Below, in pieces: positions 8,082-19,900 of a DNA stretch of 64,000 nt (position 1 is the stretch's first letter; each line of letters starts with the position of its first letter). The DNA is from an uncultured Clostridia bacterium (lineage in GTDB: Bacteria; Bacillota; Clostridia; Christensenellales; DTU072). Made by a program: the position numbers and the translations under genes. The stretch lies in NCBI GenBank assembly GCA_944363505.1, contig CALVUD010000002.1, positions 274,516 through 338,515 on the forward strand. Reading direction: 5' to 3'. Below the pieces are notes generated by a model that searched no databases, had not been told where the DNA came from, and saw only the letters and a list, made by a program, of their open reading frames with translations.

Positions 8082-9909
8082 CGCTGTCCTCCTTGGCGCG
8101 GAAATAATCGTATACTTTCTGCGCCACGTCTTTCCCGAAACCTTCCACCTGCATTATCTCCTCCACGGATGCGGCGGCAATGTTTTCCACCCTTTTAAAG
8201 TAAGCCAGCAGCGCACCCGCCCTTCTGTCGCCCACGCCCTCGATGTTTTTGAGGTTAGAACGCGTCATCCTTTCCGAACGAAGCTTCCTGTGGTACGTTA
8301 TCGCGAAACGGTGCGCCTCGTCCCTTATCCGCTGACACAGCTTAAGCGCCAGACTGTCGCGCGGCAAAACTTTGGGCAAAGATTCGTGCGGACGGAAGAT
8401 TTCCTCTTCGCGCTTTGCCAGTCCCGCAAGTTCTATCCCCGTATCCGCAAGGATCTCCTCGGCGGAACTCAGCTGTCCTTTGCCGCCGTCCACGATGATC
8501 AGATCGGGCTTTTGCGAAAACGAAACGTCGCTTCCTTTTTTCAGTTCCGCCACGCGCCGCGACAGCACCTCGCGCATTGACCTGAAGTCGTCCGCACCCT
8601 CGAAACTTTTGATGCGGAAACGCCGGTACAGCTCGTGATGAGCCTCGCCGTTCACGAATACGACCATGCTCGCCACCTTGTCCGTGCCGGAAATATTGGA
8701 TATATCGTAACACTCCATTCTGTACGGCATGTCCGCAAGTTCCAACATCTGTTTCAACTGTTCAACCGCGCCGCGGGTCAGAGCGTCGCGCGAAGCGATC
8801 TTTGCGGAGGTCTTTTCCAGATATTCCACCGCGTTGTTGTAGGCAAGCTGCATCAGCTGACCTCTCGCTCCGCCTTTCGGCTCGAAAAGATTCAGCCTGC
8901 CGCCTTTTTTTTCGGAAAGGTATTCTTTCAGCTCCTCTTTAAAGGTAAGATCGGCGTTAACGAGTATCTCGTCCGCGACAACGGGATTTTTATCGTAAAA
9001 CTGCATGATGAACGAGGAAAGAATGTCCGTACTGTCGCCCGCCTCGACCACGGAGGCGTTTTCGCTGCCGAGGACCTTGCCCGCGCGCACCACGGTGTAG
9101 TTTACGCAACCGTACATCCCGTTAGTAGCGTAAGCGTAAATATCCAGATTGAAGTCGCGCGGCAGATTGATATTCTGTTTTCTGACGATCCTGTCCAACA
9201 GTGCCAGATTCTCCCTGTAAACTATCGCCCTTTCGAATTCTTCGCGCTCCACGGCTTCGTTAAGCTTTTGCTGAAGTATCTCCCTTGCCTCGCGGTCGTG
9301 TCCGGACAAAAGCGCCATGACTTTTTTCACGACGGCGCCGTATTCTTCCTTGCTTACCCTGCCGGTACACGGCGCAAGACATCTGCCGATATGATAGTTC
9401 AGGCACTCGCGTTTGGCTCTTGAGGAGCCTAAACTCCCTTTACACTCTCTAACGGGAAATACTGAATGGATCAGGTCGAGAGTCGCCGAAGCAGTAAGGC
9501 TTATCATATACGGACCGAAATACTTCGAGCCGTCCGCTTTTAAACGTCTGACGATTTCCACTCGCGGAAAGTCCTCTTTCAGATTGATCTTGATATAGGG
9601 ATAACTTTTATCGTCCTTTAAAAGGATATTGTAATAAGGCTTGTGCTTTTTTATCAGATTGTTTTCCAGCACCAAAGCCTCGACTTCGTTCGATGTAACG
9701 ATATACCTGAAATCTTTTATCTTGTCCACCAGCAACACGGTTTTTTCGGTCTTGGTGACGGAGTTCTGAAAATACTGTCTGACTCTGTTTTTGAGGTTTT
9801 TGGCTTTCCCGACGTAAAGTATTCCGCCCTGCTCGTCCAGCATTATATACACGCCGCTGGACGTGGGTAAAGATTTAAGCTTTTCTTTTATGATGTCGGA
9901 AGTTGCCAT
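8074..9909 (-). CDS. uvrC: Excinuclease ABC subunit C
   Basis: 611 residues, full length. It makes the dual incisions of nucleotide excision repair after UvrA/UvrB damage recognition. The N-terminal GIY-YIG nuclease domain spans ~13-92 (SGVYIMLDEQ, ILYVGKAKNL), a UVR motif lies near 200-235, the RNase H-like nuclease spans ~370-530 (YDISN, IIVDGGKGQL), and paired helix-hairpin-helix motifs are at the end (NIEGVGDRRA, VEGFGKDVA). The ATG is placed by alignment to the family N-terminus. There is no Shine-Dalgarno sequence, and the TATAAT box ends only 8 nt upstream, so the mRNA may be leaderless. The gene precedes and overlaps the HAD gene. Confidence 0.96.
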   Translation of the reverse strand: MATSDIIKEKLKSLPTSSGVYIMLDEQGGILYVGKAKNLKNRVRQYFQNSVTKTEKTVLLVDKIKDFRYIVTSNEVEALVLENNLIKKHKPYYNILLKDDKSYPYIKINLKEDFPRVEIVRRLKADGSKYFGPYMISLTASATLDLIHSVFPVRECKGSLGSSRAKRECLNYHIGRCLAPCTGRVSKEEYGAVVKKVMALLSGHDREAREILQQKLNEAVEREEFERAIVYRENLALLDRIVRKQNINLPRDFNLDIYAYATNGMYGCVNYTVVRAGKVLGSENASVVEAGDSTDILSSFIMQFYDKNPVVADEILVNADLTFKEELKEYLSEKKGGRLNLFEPKGGARGQLMQLAYNNAVEYLEKTSAKIASRDALTRGAVEQLKQMLELADMPYRMECYDISNISGTDKVASMVVFVNGEAHHELYRRFRIKSFEGADDFRSMREVLSRRVAELKKGSDVSFSQKPDLIIVDGGKGQLSSAEEILADTGIELAGLAKREEEIFRPHESLPKVLPRDSLALKLCQRIRDEAHRFAITYHRKLRSERMTRSNLKNIEGVGDRRAGALLAYFKRVENIAAASVEEIMQVEGFGKDVAQKVYDYFRAKEDSDA

Positions 9910-9917
9910 ACACTATT

Positions 9918-9946
9918 ATTATAATGACCCGCGAACGAAATGTAAA
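9918..9946 (-). promoter_or_regulatory. uvrC promoter, abutting the start codon
   Basis: TTTACA (9941-9946), 17-nt spacer, TATAAT (9918-9923). Only 8 nt (AATAGTGT) separate the -10 box from the uvrC ATG, which puts the expected transcription start at or within 1-2 nt of the ATG. Confidence 0.65.
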
Positions 9947-10008
9947 TCAAAGAAAGCTTCAAATTGTCGTGCTTGCGGTCCCGGTTTGAATTTTAAGCAA
10001 AAAAACGC

Positions 10009-10038
10009 TTGCCTTAACAAAAGAGCTTATGGTATACT
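10009..10038 (+). promoter_or_regulatory. Promoter of tRNA-Glu
   Basis: TTGCCT (10009-10014), 18-nt spacer, TATACT (10033-10038), 20 nt before the tRNA. Confidence 0.5.
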
Positions 10039-10058
10039 TACTAAGCACTAAACGATAT

Positions 10059-10133
10059 GCCTCCATGGTCAAGCGGTCAAGACGTCGCCCTCTCACGGCG
10101 GAATCTGGGGTTCGATTCCCCATGGAGGTACCA
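10059..10133 (+). tRNA. tRNA-Glu (anticodon CTC)
   Basis: 75 nt including an encoded CCA. The acceptor arm is GCCTCCA with TGGAGGT, the D-arm is TGGTCAAGCGGTCAAGAC, the anticodon loop CCTCTCA carries CTC, and the T-arm is GGGGTTCGATTCCCC. The body closely matches the bacterial tRNA-Glu consensus. It reads GAG codons. A terminator follows. Confidence 0.93.
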
Positions 10134-10145
10134 AACCGAGGATAA

Positions 10146-10168
10146 GGGCACATCTTGTGCTCTTTTTT
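10146..10168 (+). terminator. Terminator after tRNA-Glu
   Basis: GGGCACA, loop TCT, TGTGCTC, then TTTTTT: a 7-bp stem with one G-T pair just downstream of the tRNA. Confidence 0.7.
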
Positions 10169-10195
10169 CGTGACTCAAACTTCGGTCGATTTCTT

Positions 10196-10219
10196 GCGCC
10201 TGCCTGAACGGACAGGCGC
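10196..10219. repeat. Single hairpin related to the 164-nt repeats, inverted
   Basis: GCGCCTG, 10-nt loop, CAGGCGC. It is the reverse complement of the 3' hairpin of the repeat at 10346-10508 (10484-10507), with an identical loop and one stem pair changed on both sides (T-A for C-G). The surrounding 10170-10345 has no gene that I can support. Confidence 0.6.
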
Positions 10220-10345
10220 GACGAATATACGCTCCGAAAAGCCGTTTTCGTCCGCTTCCTGCGTAAGTATCGCTCGGTTTTTAAACTAAAACAGTTATAA
10301 GGAAATTTAAAACACGCCTTTATCAAAAATTGCTTATTCTATAAT

Positions 10346-10508
10346 TTCTTTCAGCGTACTCGGCGCCCGAGGGATGGGGATTTTCGTTCGGTTCTAGGGG
10401 TAGAAGCGAAGGCTACGGTTCCGTGCCGAGCTTCGCTCCCGACGAAACGGGCGAAAAGACGCTCCCGCAGGGTGTAACGGGAAGCGCCCGTCCGTTCAGG
10501 CGGGCGCA
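10346..10508 (+). repeat. Structured non-coding repeat, copy 1
   Basis: A 163-nt GC-rich unit, about 96% identical over its first ~140 nt to the unit at 10707-10870. It can fold into several hairpins: CTCGG/CCGAG at the 5' end; AGCGAAG/CTTCGCT enclosing an inner ACG/CGT stem; an outer TTTTCGTTCG paired with CGGGCGAAAA; TCCCG/CGGGA; and a terminal GCGCCCG/CGGGCGC. No coding frame is convincing. It could be a REP/BIME-like mobile repeat or a structured RNA. Orientation is given as the plus strand by convention. Confidence 0.7.
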
Positions 10509-10706
10509 ACGGGACTTCTACACTTGAAATCGGGCGAAAACGTCAATTTCTCGCTGCCAAGTAGGTTTAAAAGTGCGGTAAAAGAAATACGTCGATAATG
10601 CAATTATATAATGCAATCAATCCAAAATTTTAAAACTTCGGTCATTTGATTAATTATTAACTTTCTTGTCTTAACCGAATTATAAATTGCATTTATCCGT
10701 TTTAAA
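10509..10706. other. AT-rich spacer between the two repeat copies
   Basis: About 200 nt of AT-rich sequence with no open frame, no clear promoter and no repeat arms. It contains a short duplication of ATAATGCAAT around 10596-10615. I see no feature to name. Confidence 0.5.
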
Positions 10707-10870
10707 TTCTTTCAGCGTACTCGGCGCCCGAGGGATGGGAATTTTCGTTCGGTTCTAAGGGTAGAAGCGAAGGCTACGGTTCCGTGCCGAGCCTCGCTCC
10801 CGACGAAACGGACGAAAAGACGCTCCCGCAGGGTGTAACGGGAAGCGCCCCGTCCCTAAGGGCGGGCGCA
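10707..10870 (+). repeat. Structured non-coding repeat, copy 2
   Basis: Second copy of the 163-nt unit at 10346, in the same orientation. It differs by a handful of substitutions and a diverged loop in the terminal hairpin (GCGCCC/GGGCGC kept). One outer-stem G-T pair of copy 1 is an A-T pair here (CGGACGAAAA). It sits immediately before the terminator of the giant lipoprotein gene. Confidence 0.7.
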
Positions 10871-10872
10871 GC

Positions 10873-10906
10873 AAAAAAAGCTCCGCGGACTTCGCGGAGC
10901 TTTTTT
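10873..10906. terminator. Terminator of the giant lipoprotein gene
   Basis: AAAAAAAGCTCCGCG, loop GACTT, CGCGGAGCTTTTTT: a long perfect stem with flanking A and T runs, usable on both strands. It lies 12 nt after the stop at 10918. Confidence 0.88.
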
Positions 10907-10917
10907 AACTTAAATCG

Positions 10918-13900
10918 TCAGATAGCGGGAGTTTCGGTTATAGCGAAATCCATATCCGAATTGTCCGTTCCGAGATAGGCGCCGAACGAGTCTACCGTTA
11001 CCGTGGAAGTTCCCGTATATTCTATGGACACATATCCGAAATATCCGATAAACGAAGGAATATCGGCAAGATCGACGGCGTTTCCGTACGGATTCGAAGA
11101 GCCGAAGAAGGATTCGGAACCGTCGCCGTTTTCGATCAGCCACAGCCCCATATTGTCGCTGAACAACGGGCAATAGAACTCGATCTGTTTGCCGTTCAAC
11201 GTAACGCGCACGGTTTCGTAATATACGGGCGAATTGGAGGATGCCTGAAGTATTACCTTGGATCCGAAGCTGAGGTTCGACACCGCTTTCATCGAGACGG
11301 ATTCTTCGATGACGTCGGTTAAATAATTCGCGTCGAGTTCGAACTCGGCGGGAATTTCTCCGAAAAGTTCCGTAAGCGAAACCGTCTGCGCCGCAGACAA
11401 TCTGATACCTCCGCCGTCCTCTGCCGAAAGCGACATATAGAAGCGGAACGTAAGCGTGGCAGCGCTAAAGTCAAATTCGAGATAAACCCCTTCCGTGCCT
11501 GCCGCTTCGGGTTCGACGCCGTTTGCGGACAGATACAGTCTCATGATTCCGTCGGTCGTCGAACGGAAGGATATCTTGACGCCGTTATGCCTTAAAGCTC
11601 CGGGCACCAGTCCGTTTTCGCTTAGATACAGTCGTTCTCCGTCGGATACCGACACGCTCTTGCCGCCGGCAACAAACTCAAAGCCGCTGCCCGAAACGTA
11701 ATCGGACGCCATGGCGGGCAATCCCAAGCCGAATACCGCGTCGTAAAGCGTCACGCGCGCATATGTCGCGGTAGTGAGTACCAACGGACCGCCATCTGAA
11801 TCGGAAGAAGACTGTATCCCGGTACCGATACGCGCGCTCATGGTTTCGTCGGCTATCGTAACGCAGGTATATTCGCCGTCCGCGCCGAAGATAACGTTCA
11901 TATTGCCCGAACCGAAGTAGTCGGCAAAATTCCTGTCGACGTATGCCGTCAGCGAGAACAACGGAACGTCATTCTCGTTCAGAGTTGCCGAATAGAGCGT
12001 GGCTATGGCGTTACCGCTGATTGAGCCGTCTATCGTGTAATACAGCGCAGCCGTCAGCGTATATTCGCCGCCCGAACCGATATTCTGATCGGCGGACTGA
12101 GTGATCGTGAATACGAGCACTACTCCGTCATACAGATTGAACGAATCGGGAGTCAGCGAGAACAATGCGACGTTCATGAATTCCGCGCCGTCCGCATATG
12201 CGGGATAGTAAGCCGTTGCCCCCGTTCCCTTGATCGCGGAGCGTTCTGCGGTAAAGACCGTCGAAACGTAGTTGCAAACATCGGTGCTTCCTTGCATTAT
12301 TGCCGCGGAATAGATTTCGGAAGACGATTTGCGTACATATTCAGCGTTAGCGCCGGTATAAGTATCGTCGCGGTCGTAAAGCTCCAGTACCGTCGTCCCG
12401 TTGAATTTATAATCTTCGGGATCTTCGGAGTCGGGGTTGCCCTGCGAATCGTATCTTAGCGCGTAAACGGCGTTTGCCTCGAGCGCGGACACCACGTCAA
12501 CGGTCAGTCTGTCGACGTCCACGAGCGTGCTGCCGGTATACAGCGCGACTTCCACGAGGTGTCTGCCCGAGGTGAGCACGACTCCGTCCAGATTCTCGTA
12601 GTCGTACTGAACGCCGTCCAGATAGAATACGTAGTCGTAGCCTTCGGGTTCGAGATATGTGACTACCCCGCCCGAAGCGTTTATGACATAACTGAGTCCG
12701 AAGAAATCGTTTAGTCTTACGGAATTGAGTACGAAGTAATCCGATTCGCCGGGAGCCGCGACGACAACGGAGGACGATTCCTTTAACGAAACGAGTATTC
12801 CGCGCTTGTCGGAGTATCTGCCCACCGTATAATATTCCGCGCGCCTTAATACCACGCTGCCCGCGCGGAATCTGATGCCGCCGTAAGAGTTTTCGTTAAA
12901 CTGCGATACGCCGGCTTCGGTACCGGTCTTATATGCGTCGAACGATTTAAGATCCAAAAGCGCTCCGCTGTATCCGTCCACCGACGCGATGAACGTATAG
13001 CCGTCTTTGGATATTTCAAAGCGGATCCTGTGGATCTCTCCGTCGAAGAATCTGCCGTAAGGAACATAGTATTTCTGCGTTTCGGTTACCATACCTCCGG
13101 AATAGTATTCCAAAGTGAAGTAATTGTAAGAATCGGCATAGAACGTCATATACAGTCCGTCAGCCGCCGTACCGTTCAGCAGGAGGCTTAAAGAGCTGTT
13201 CTTGAACGAGATCGCATAATCCGCTCTGACCTCGAAATAACCCGCGTCGTAAGCGCCGAGAGCGCTGTTGGTGAAATAACCGTTAACCGAGTTGAGGGAG
13301 TTGGTAACGGCGCCGTAATTCATTCCGCCTATCCCGGGATTTACTACGGAAACCGTGGAGGTCTTTCTGAAACGCAGCGGCAGCATGCTGAATATTTCGT
13401 CGGAGTTGTACTGCAACAGCCTTTCGTCGTTAAGCGTAAGCGTGCTTTGTCTGGAAGTATAAACGCCGTCGGAGCCGCGCACATACGTCGAATAGGTGTA
13501 GCTCACGGAGCCTAACGAAACGCCCAGCGAAGCCTGCTTGGAGTAGAACACTTTCAATAGATACGTTATATCCGATTTGTATTCGGAACTCGAAATCAGT
13601 TCCAGAATAATGTTATCGTCCACGGAACTGAATGCGGTGTCGATTACGTCGCCCTCTCCGTACACGGCTTCGTTCGTAAGCATGGCGTTCATCGCATAGA
13701 ATGCGATCGCCTTTCTGAATTCGTCCGAGATCGCACCGTTTTGAATATATGCCGCCAGGTCCGCCTCGGATAACGTTTCTTTCAGCGACGTAACGACGCT
13801 GACTACCGATGTTACCACGTTTACGTCAAAGTCCTCGTAAGTAAACGCATAGTTGGAATTGCCCGTCTCCATGTTTTCCAGGCGACAAGTGGCGGTATAA

Positions 13901-16900
13901 CTGCCGTCGGCGTTCTTGACGGGATTGCCTTTGATCACGTTATGTACGTACAGCGATTCCAGATCATAATACTCCATACCGTCGGTATGCGCGCCGGGGG
14001 TAGTGCTCTTTGCGGGCATATCGGAATATTCATAGGTCCCGAAATTGTCTTTTAACGAATCGATATACTGTTGTGCGTCGGCTATCGTTATCCCGTATTC
14101 CGCCAGCGTTTCGGCGCTCAGCCCCAGTTCGAAGCGGAAATCGTTTACTCCGTATTGTCCGTCGGAGAGCGACACCGAAGCGCTGTCTATAAGGTAGATC
14201 CTGTACAAGCCGTTCGGATCTTCCACGTAATTGCCTGCAGAGTCTTTGGAAACGCTTACGGTCGTATATCCGTAGGTGATTGTGTAAGGTTGCAACTGAT
14301 AACCGCGGTCGGAGCCGTCATAAGTATACAACACGTTCATTCCTTCTTTGAGCGTCGCTACGATCGGTATGGGATTGACGCGGACGCGGAAGCTCTGTAC
14401 GTTCAGCGAATAATTCTCAAGCGCCGCCTGCGTTTTCGAAACGTTCAGGTTATTCGCGCCGAGCGTGTATGTACCCGCGCTGAAAGGAACTCCGTTGTTT
14501 TTCAGTTCGTTCAACGAAGGCTGATTGGCTCCGCCTTTCTGTATGTCGAACTGAGACGCGCTTTCGCCGTTTACGAAGCCCGAATAAGTGAACGTATACG
14601 ACGCTTCCGGAGGCATTCCCGTATAATACGTTTCGATATAGTTCGAGCCTACGGGCGAAACGTTCACATTGAGTTCTTTAGGCATTATGACGACGGCTAT
14701 CGCGGTATCGCCGAAATCCAGAATATAGTTTTCAAACACATAATTTTTATCGTTCGAGAACAACACGTATACGGGATTGTTCCCCGCGGTCAGCGAAACG
14801 GGAGCGGTCGCCGACAACGGATCGTCCGCGGGTTCGAGCTCTCCGGATTCCGCGAATCTGCCCGCAGTATAATTCCATACAATCGTCGAAAGCGCCACCC
14901 TATTTCCGTCCAGTTCTCCGTACACGGTATCGGCGCTTTCATTCAACACGAATCCCGAATACGCGAGGTTTTGCCTAAACCAGTCCATAGTCAGCGTATC
15001 GCCGTAATATTTCTCTACGTTACCTGCGCCCGAAACCGCATAGGAAAGCCTGAGCGTGGCTTTTTGGATCATCAGAATGCCCGGCTCGATTGTAATATAA
15101 TAGTTTTGCGAAGCGGAGGCGGGTAACGTAGCGGTCAGAGCGCGGCTTCCGGACACCGACGCGGTGCTGCCGATAAGGTTGGTAACGCCGTCGTTTCCGA
15201 GGCACACGAACGCAATATCCGTAAAGCTGATGACCGAAGTAAGTGTTTCGCCCTCGGCAAGATTGCCGCTCGTAACGTAAAACTGCGTAAGCGCCTTTTC
15301 GATTATTGCGTTCTGACTGATCTGATCGCCGTAGACCAGACCTATGTCGATGGAACCGAACGCGATGGTCAGGTTCGCACGCGTTATGGTATAAGTTCCG
15401 AAATTCGATCCGGTTCCCGCGACAAGCGAATAGTTGGGGCTGAGTTCCGAGCTTTCCGCGTCTGCATAAATTTTTATATCGCCGATATAAATCTGATATG
15501 TGCCGCGGTTGTTCCCCGCCGCCCTCGTTGCGTTACCGCGGATATAAAGTCTGGTACCGTTATCGTTAAAGTATCTGTATACACCGTCTTCTATCCTGAC
15601 CAGATAAGTGCCGCTGACAACGTCGAAAATGCTGTATTCTATCGTCTGCTCGCCGCTGCCGTACTCCACGCTGACGGACGGGACGTGTATCTCAAACGTT
15701 CTGGGCTGGATCCTGACTGTCGGGTTTTGGTTACTCATAACGAATGTTATGTTATAATCGCTGGCAACCGCTATGACGGGATATCCGCTGCCCGAAGTAA
15801 CTTCGGATATTTCGGTTACGCCCTCGCCGCCGACTATCAACGCTATATAGCTGTTCTCCTCGAAGTAAAGGGAGGTAAGCGAATTCAACAGGTTTTCCGC
15901 CGAAGCGTAAGCGTTTTGCGCCGCCACGGTATCGGATGCGTCTATGGCGCTCGAAGCCGAGTCGAGAGCGGCATCGAGATCGCTTATCGCAGAAAGCATT
16001 GCCGCTAAATTGTCGGCGTCCAAAAACTCGCTGCGTGCGGCAATAATCTGTCTGAGCTGCGACAAAACGTTTCTGGTGCGCGTAATATAGCTCTTGGCTT
16101 CGGACGGACGGTCGAGATTGATCTCGCCGAACGCGTTTCTAAGCGACGTGAGCGAATCGCCTATTACCGTCAGATTTTCGCTGAATTTCCACGACTTGGT
16201 ATCGGAATTATATACGTTTCCGTATGCGTAGGTGCGTATTGAGGGCGCGTTTTGCGATGAGAACGCCGTTCCGAAGTTAATATCCGGCAATTCGAATTTG
16301 ATATCCGCGCCGTCGTAATACTTGGTCAACGCCGCGGTATTCAGCGTATACCTCACGGTGGCGGGTTTGATTGTGTAAATGTAGGGAGAAGCCGCGCTGA
16401 CGGTAAAGTTTAAGTCCGTGCAGCCTACGGAAACCGTATACTCGCCTACCGAGGAATCGCTTCTGCCGTCGGAAAGTATTCTGTCGAAAGTGAAGAACAC
16501 CGTTGAAGTATCGAATCCGGCGAATACGTCCACCATGTTGAACTGGCTGTTGGATACGGACGGAGCCGCGCCGTCGTAAACCTTGCTTAACGCGTTATCG
16601 AAAATTCTGATCACGATAGCGCGCGGCAACATCACGAATTTATAATCCTCCGCGAAAATCACGTTAAAGTTGTTATTCGCGGGAGCGGAAGTCAGTCCCA
16701 CGGTATAAACCGCGGGATTGCCGTCGGAATCGAAGTAAACTTCCGTAACGAGAGTCGGCGTGCCGTTGGCAAGTACGCCTACCTCGAAGCTGAACGGCAG
16801 ATTGCCGCCGTACTCGGCGTCGACGGAAGTATAGTAGTCCACGCCGTAAATCAGCATCGAATTACTGCCGTACTCCCTGACCAAAGTCATCGGATAATCG

Positions 16901-19900
16901 GGGTTTTTACCCGCGTCCGCGAGAGTAATAATCACTTCCTTGGATTTAACGCTAAACGATATATTATAATCGCCGTCTTCTTCGAGAGCGTAGTTAGAAG
17001 TATCGAAGCCCGTCGCGTAAACGGTATATGCGCCCGCGTCCGTAACGCCGCTGAGATTCAGAGTAACGAACACTTCGTCGTAGCGCGGACGGTTCATGTT
17101 ATCGGTCGCCTGGGAACCGTCGGCATTATATATCGGCATGGGATTTTTGATAGATGCGGAAAGCTGATATACCGAAGCCGCATAAACGAGATCGGCTTCC
17201 GCCAGCGAAACCGCACCGCTTTCGGTAGCCACGAAATAATCGATTTCCGCCGGCGTTACGGTATACGGAGATATTACGTAAGTATAATCAGTTTCCGTCG
17301 CGAACGTGTAATTGGCTCCGGAAGAAGCCACGCTTACAGGATAGCTACCCGCGTTTTTGGAACCGCTTTGGAAGTTCAATTTCAAATAGCCGAGAACCGT
17401 TTGCGGAGTTTCCGCCCCGGCGATACCGGTTTCCGTCCCGAGGAACACGGTTATACCGTCCGCTTCGAACAGCGTTATCGCATCGGACGCGACCGAGGGA
17501 GTCTTTCCGTCGTATATCTTGTTCAGCCCGCTTTCGTCTATCTTGACCGTAAGGTTTCTGGAGGTTATGACAAAACGGGCGGAAACAAAGTTAATGTTAT
17601 AATTGGGATTCGACAGCGTATTCAGCGTTATCGCATATTCCCCTACCGCTTCGCCTTGCGACCTGGAAAGCTCGCCGTAAAGCGTGTCGCCTTCCAACAA
17701 TCCCGAGGAGGCGCCGAAAGCTTCGACCGTATACTGAGCCTCGGGATCAGCGAAACCGTATTGCTTATAGGTGGCGAGAGCCTCGACTTTCAGCGAACGC
17801 GCCGTAACCGTCAGTCTGCCGTTGACGATACGGACGTCGTAGTTATGGGCGCGTTCTCCCGTTCCGTCGGGAGTAGCGGAAACCACATAGCTGCCGACGG
17901 GAGTACGGTAGTACGGAACATATACGCCGCTTTCGTTCAGATATCCGTTACTTTCGTCTATTCCGGGATAAACGAAGGTCACCGCGCCAAGAATCTGCTC
18001 GGGAGTAAGCGCCGAATCCATCGACGCGAAAGCCGAAGAAGTATCCGTGCATGCGGCGTCGCCGAAATAGCTGAGTCCCGGGATAACGTACTCCGCTCCG
18101 TAAATTTTGGAGCTGCTGCCCACCTGCACGTAAACGGTGCGTTTTTGAATCGTAAACCATTTCGCGTCGGCGCTGTCGGCGGAATTTTCGAACACGATCA
18201 GATAGTTCGGATTCATCGTGCTCAAGGTGCCCGATGTGATCAGGTACTTTCCGACTTCGTAATCGCTGTTATACTTTTCCCTGAGGAGCGCGCCCAGTAT
18301 CGAATCGTTATTGACGAGTCCGCTTTCCGCAACGCCGTCGATTGCGGAAGCGTAAATCGGGATCGCGGGTTCTATCGCGCCGTAGGTCGCGCTGACGGAG
18401 TCGGTGTCTATTTTTACCTGTCTTCTGGCGACGGTATACGCCTGAGTCTGATAAGTTACGGCATAGTTTTCGGAAGCGCTCTGGGTTACGAACGAAAGCG
18501 CGTACGTTCCCGCGGCGGTTTTTTCGTTCATTTCTACGCGCGAAGCGCCGCTGAAGTATCCGAAGTCGAAGATATTGACACGCCTTGTGCCGTTATCGTC
18601 GGTAACGTAAGCGAAAGTCGAATACGCCTCGGGATTTTTGTAAAGGTCGTCGAAACCCTCGCCTTCGGCAAAGCCCGAAGCCATGACCGTAACGTCGGGC
18701 GTCGGCTGACCGTATACTTTTCCGCGTACCGTTGTACCCGCATACTCGAAAGGCGAAATCAGGAAAGTTACCGTGATCGTGCGCTTGTTTATGACCAAAC
18801 TTTGCGAAGTATCGGTAAATTCGTTATGAATCGGGTCTCCCGCATAATAGACTACGACGGTGTAAATGCCCGCATCCACGGGAAGCGTATCGTAAACCTT
18901 ACCCGAAGCGTCCGTATAATAGATCCTGTATGTGCCATCCGTACCGTCGCCCTCGGTAAAGCTCTTGCCGATGTTGTCGTAATCGAAATACCCCATCATC
19001 GTCAGTTTAATTCCGACGGAAGCGTTTTCGTCTTTATATACGCGCTCGTATACGTTAGAAGGATCGAACGTTATGCTCGGGGTGCGCCTGTCGCGCATAT
19101 AAACGAGGTAGCTCGTTTCCGCCGTCTTTCCGTCGAAGGTATAATCTATGACTATTTTTTGGGTGCGCGTAACGTTTCCGTCTATTTCGGAATTGTCAAA
19201 CGGCGCGGAGGTGTTCAGTCTGATATTGAACTGACCCGCGACCTCGCCCGCAACGCCCCTGATAACCGTGGCGTCCGCCAAAGAAACGATGTCGCTGAGT
19301 CCGTTGGAGTAATATATCCTGACGGTATCGGTTTCGGCGACTTCGAATTCTTCGCCTTCGACGTAATACTGTTTGGGAGGCATGCCGTTTATCTCTATTT
19401 TCACCAACTCCTTGGCGATAACGGAGACCGTAACGGAGGTTTCCAGCCTCACGCCTTCGTAAACGTAGTAAACGGTTACGTTGCGTTCGCCCACAAGCGT
19501 ATCGTATGCGTCGTAGCCGTTAGGATTTGACTCTGCGGAATAAGCGATGTATTGCTTTTCCAAAGGCACCTGCGCGTGGGTTCCGTCGCTGAATTCGAGG
19601 TTGACGGTGATCCCGGAAAGATTTATGTCCGCTTCCTGAACCACGGTAATGTTGCTTACGTTCAACGATATTGAGCTCAGCGTACGCTCTGCGATCGTCA
19701 GCAAAATATAGAACTCGCACCCGCGATAGATAAGTCTCGGGCTTTGCGTTCCGGGCGAAGAAAGGTTATACGAGCTTTCGTCCACGGTGATCTCGCCGAT
19801 AATGTCCGACAGAATCGACACTCTCGCCGAGCCGTCGGAATAGGTTACGGTAACGTACTGATCCATAAGGCGCGTGCTGTAGCCCGAGGACGAAACGACG

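Noticed and set aside
10346-10870. CRISPR array
   Set aside because: Only two long units 361 nt apart, with no short regular repeats and no cas genes in the window.
10784-10978. Short plus-strand frame within repeat copy 2
   Set aside because: It runs through a structured repeat and a terminator into the end of the giant gene; it is not conserved in repeat copy 1.
14071-15126. 351-residue plus-strand frame
   Set aside because: Antisense shadow inside the same giant gene with no family features.
17368-19530. 720-residue open frame on the plus strand
   Set aside because: It is wholly antisense to the repeat-rich giant lipoprotein, has no ribosome site, and its Arg/Tyr/Ile-rich composition mirrors the complementary codons.
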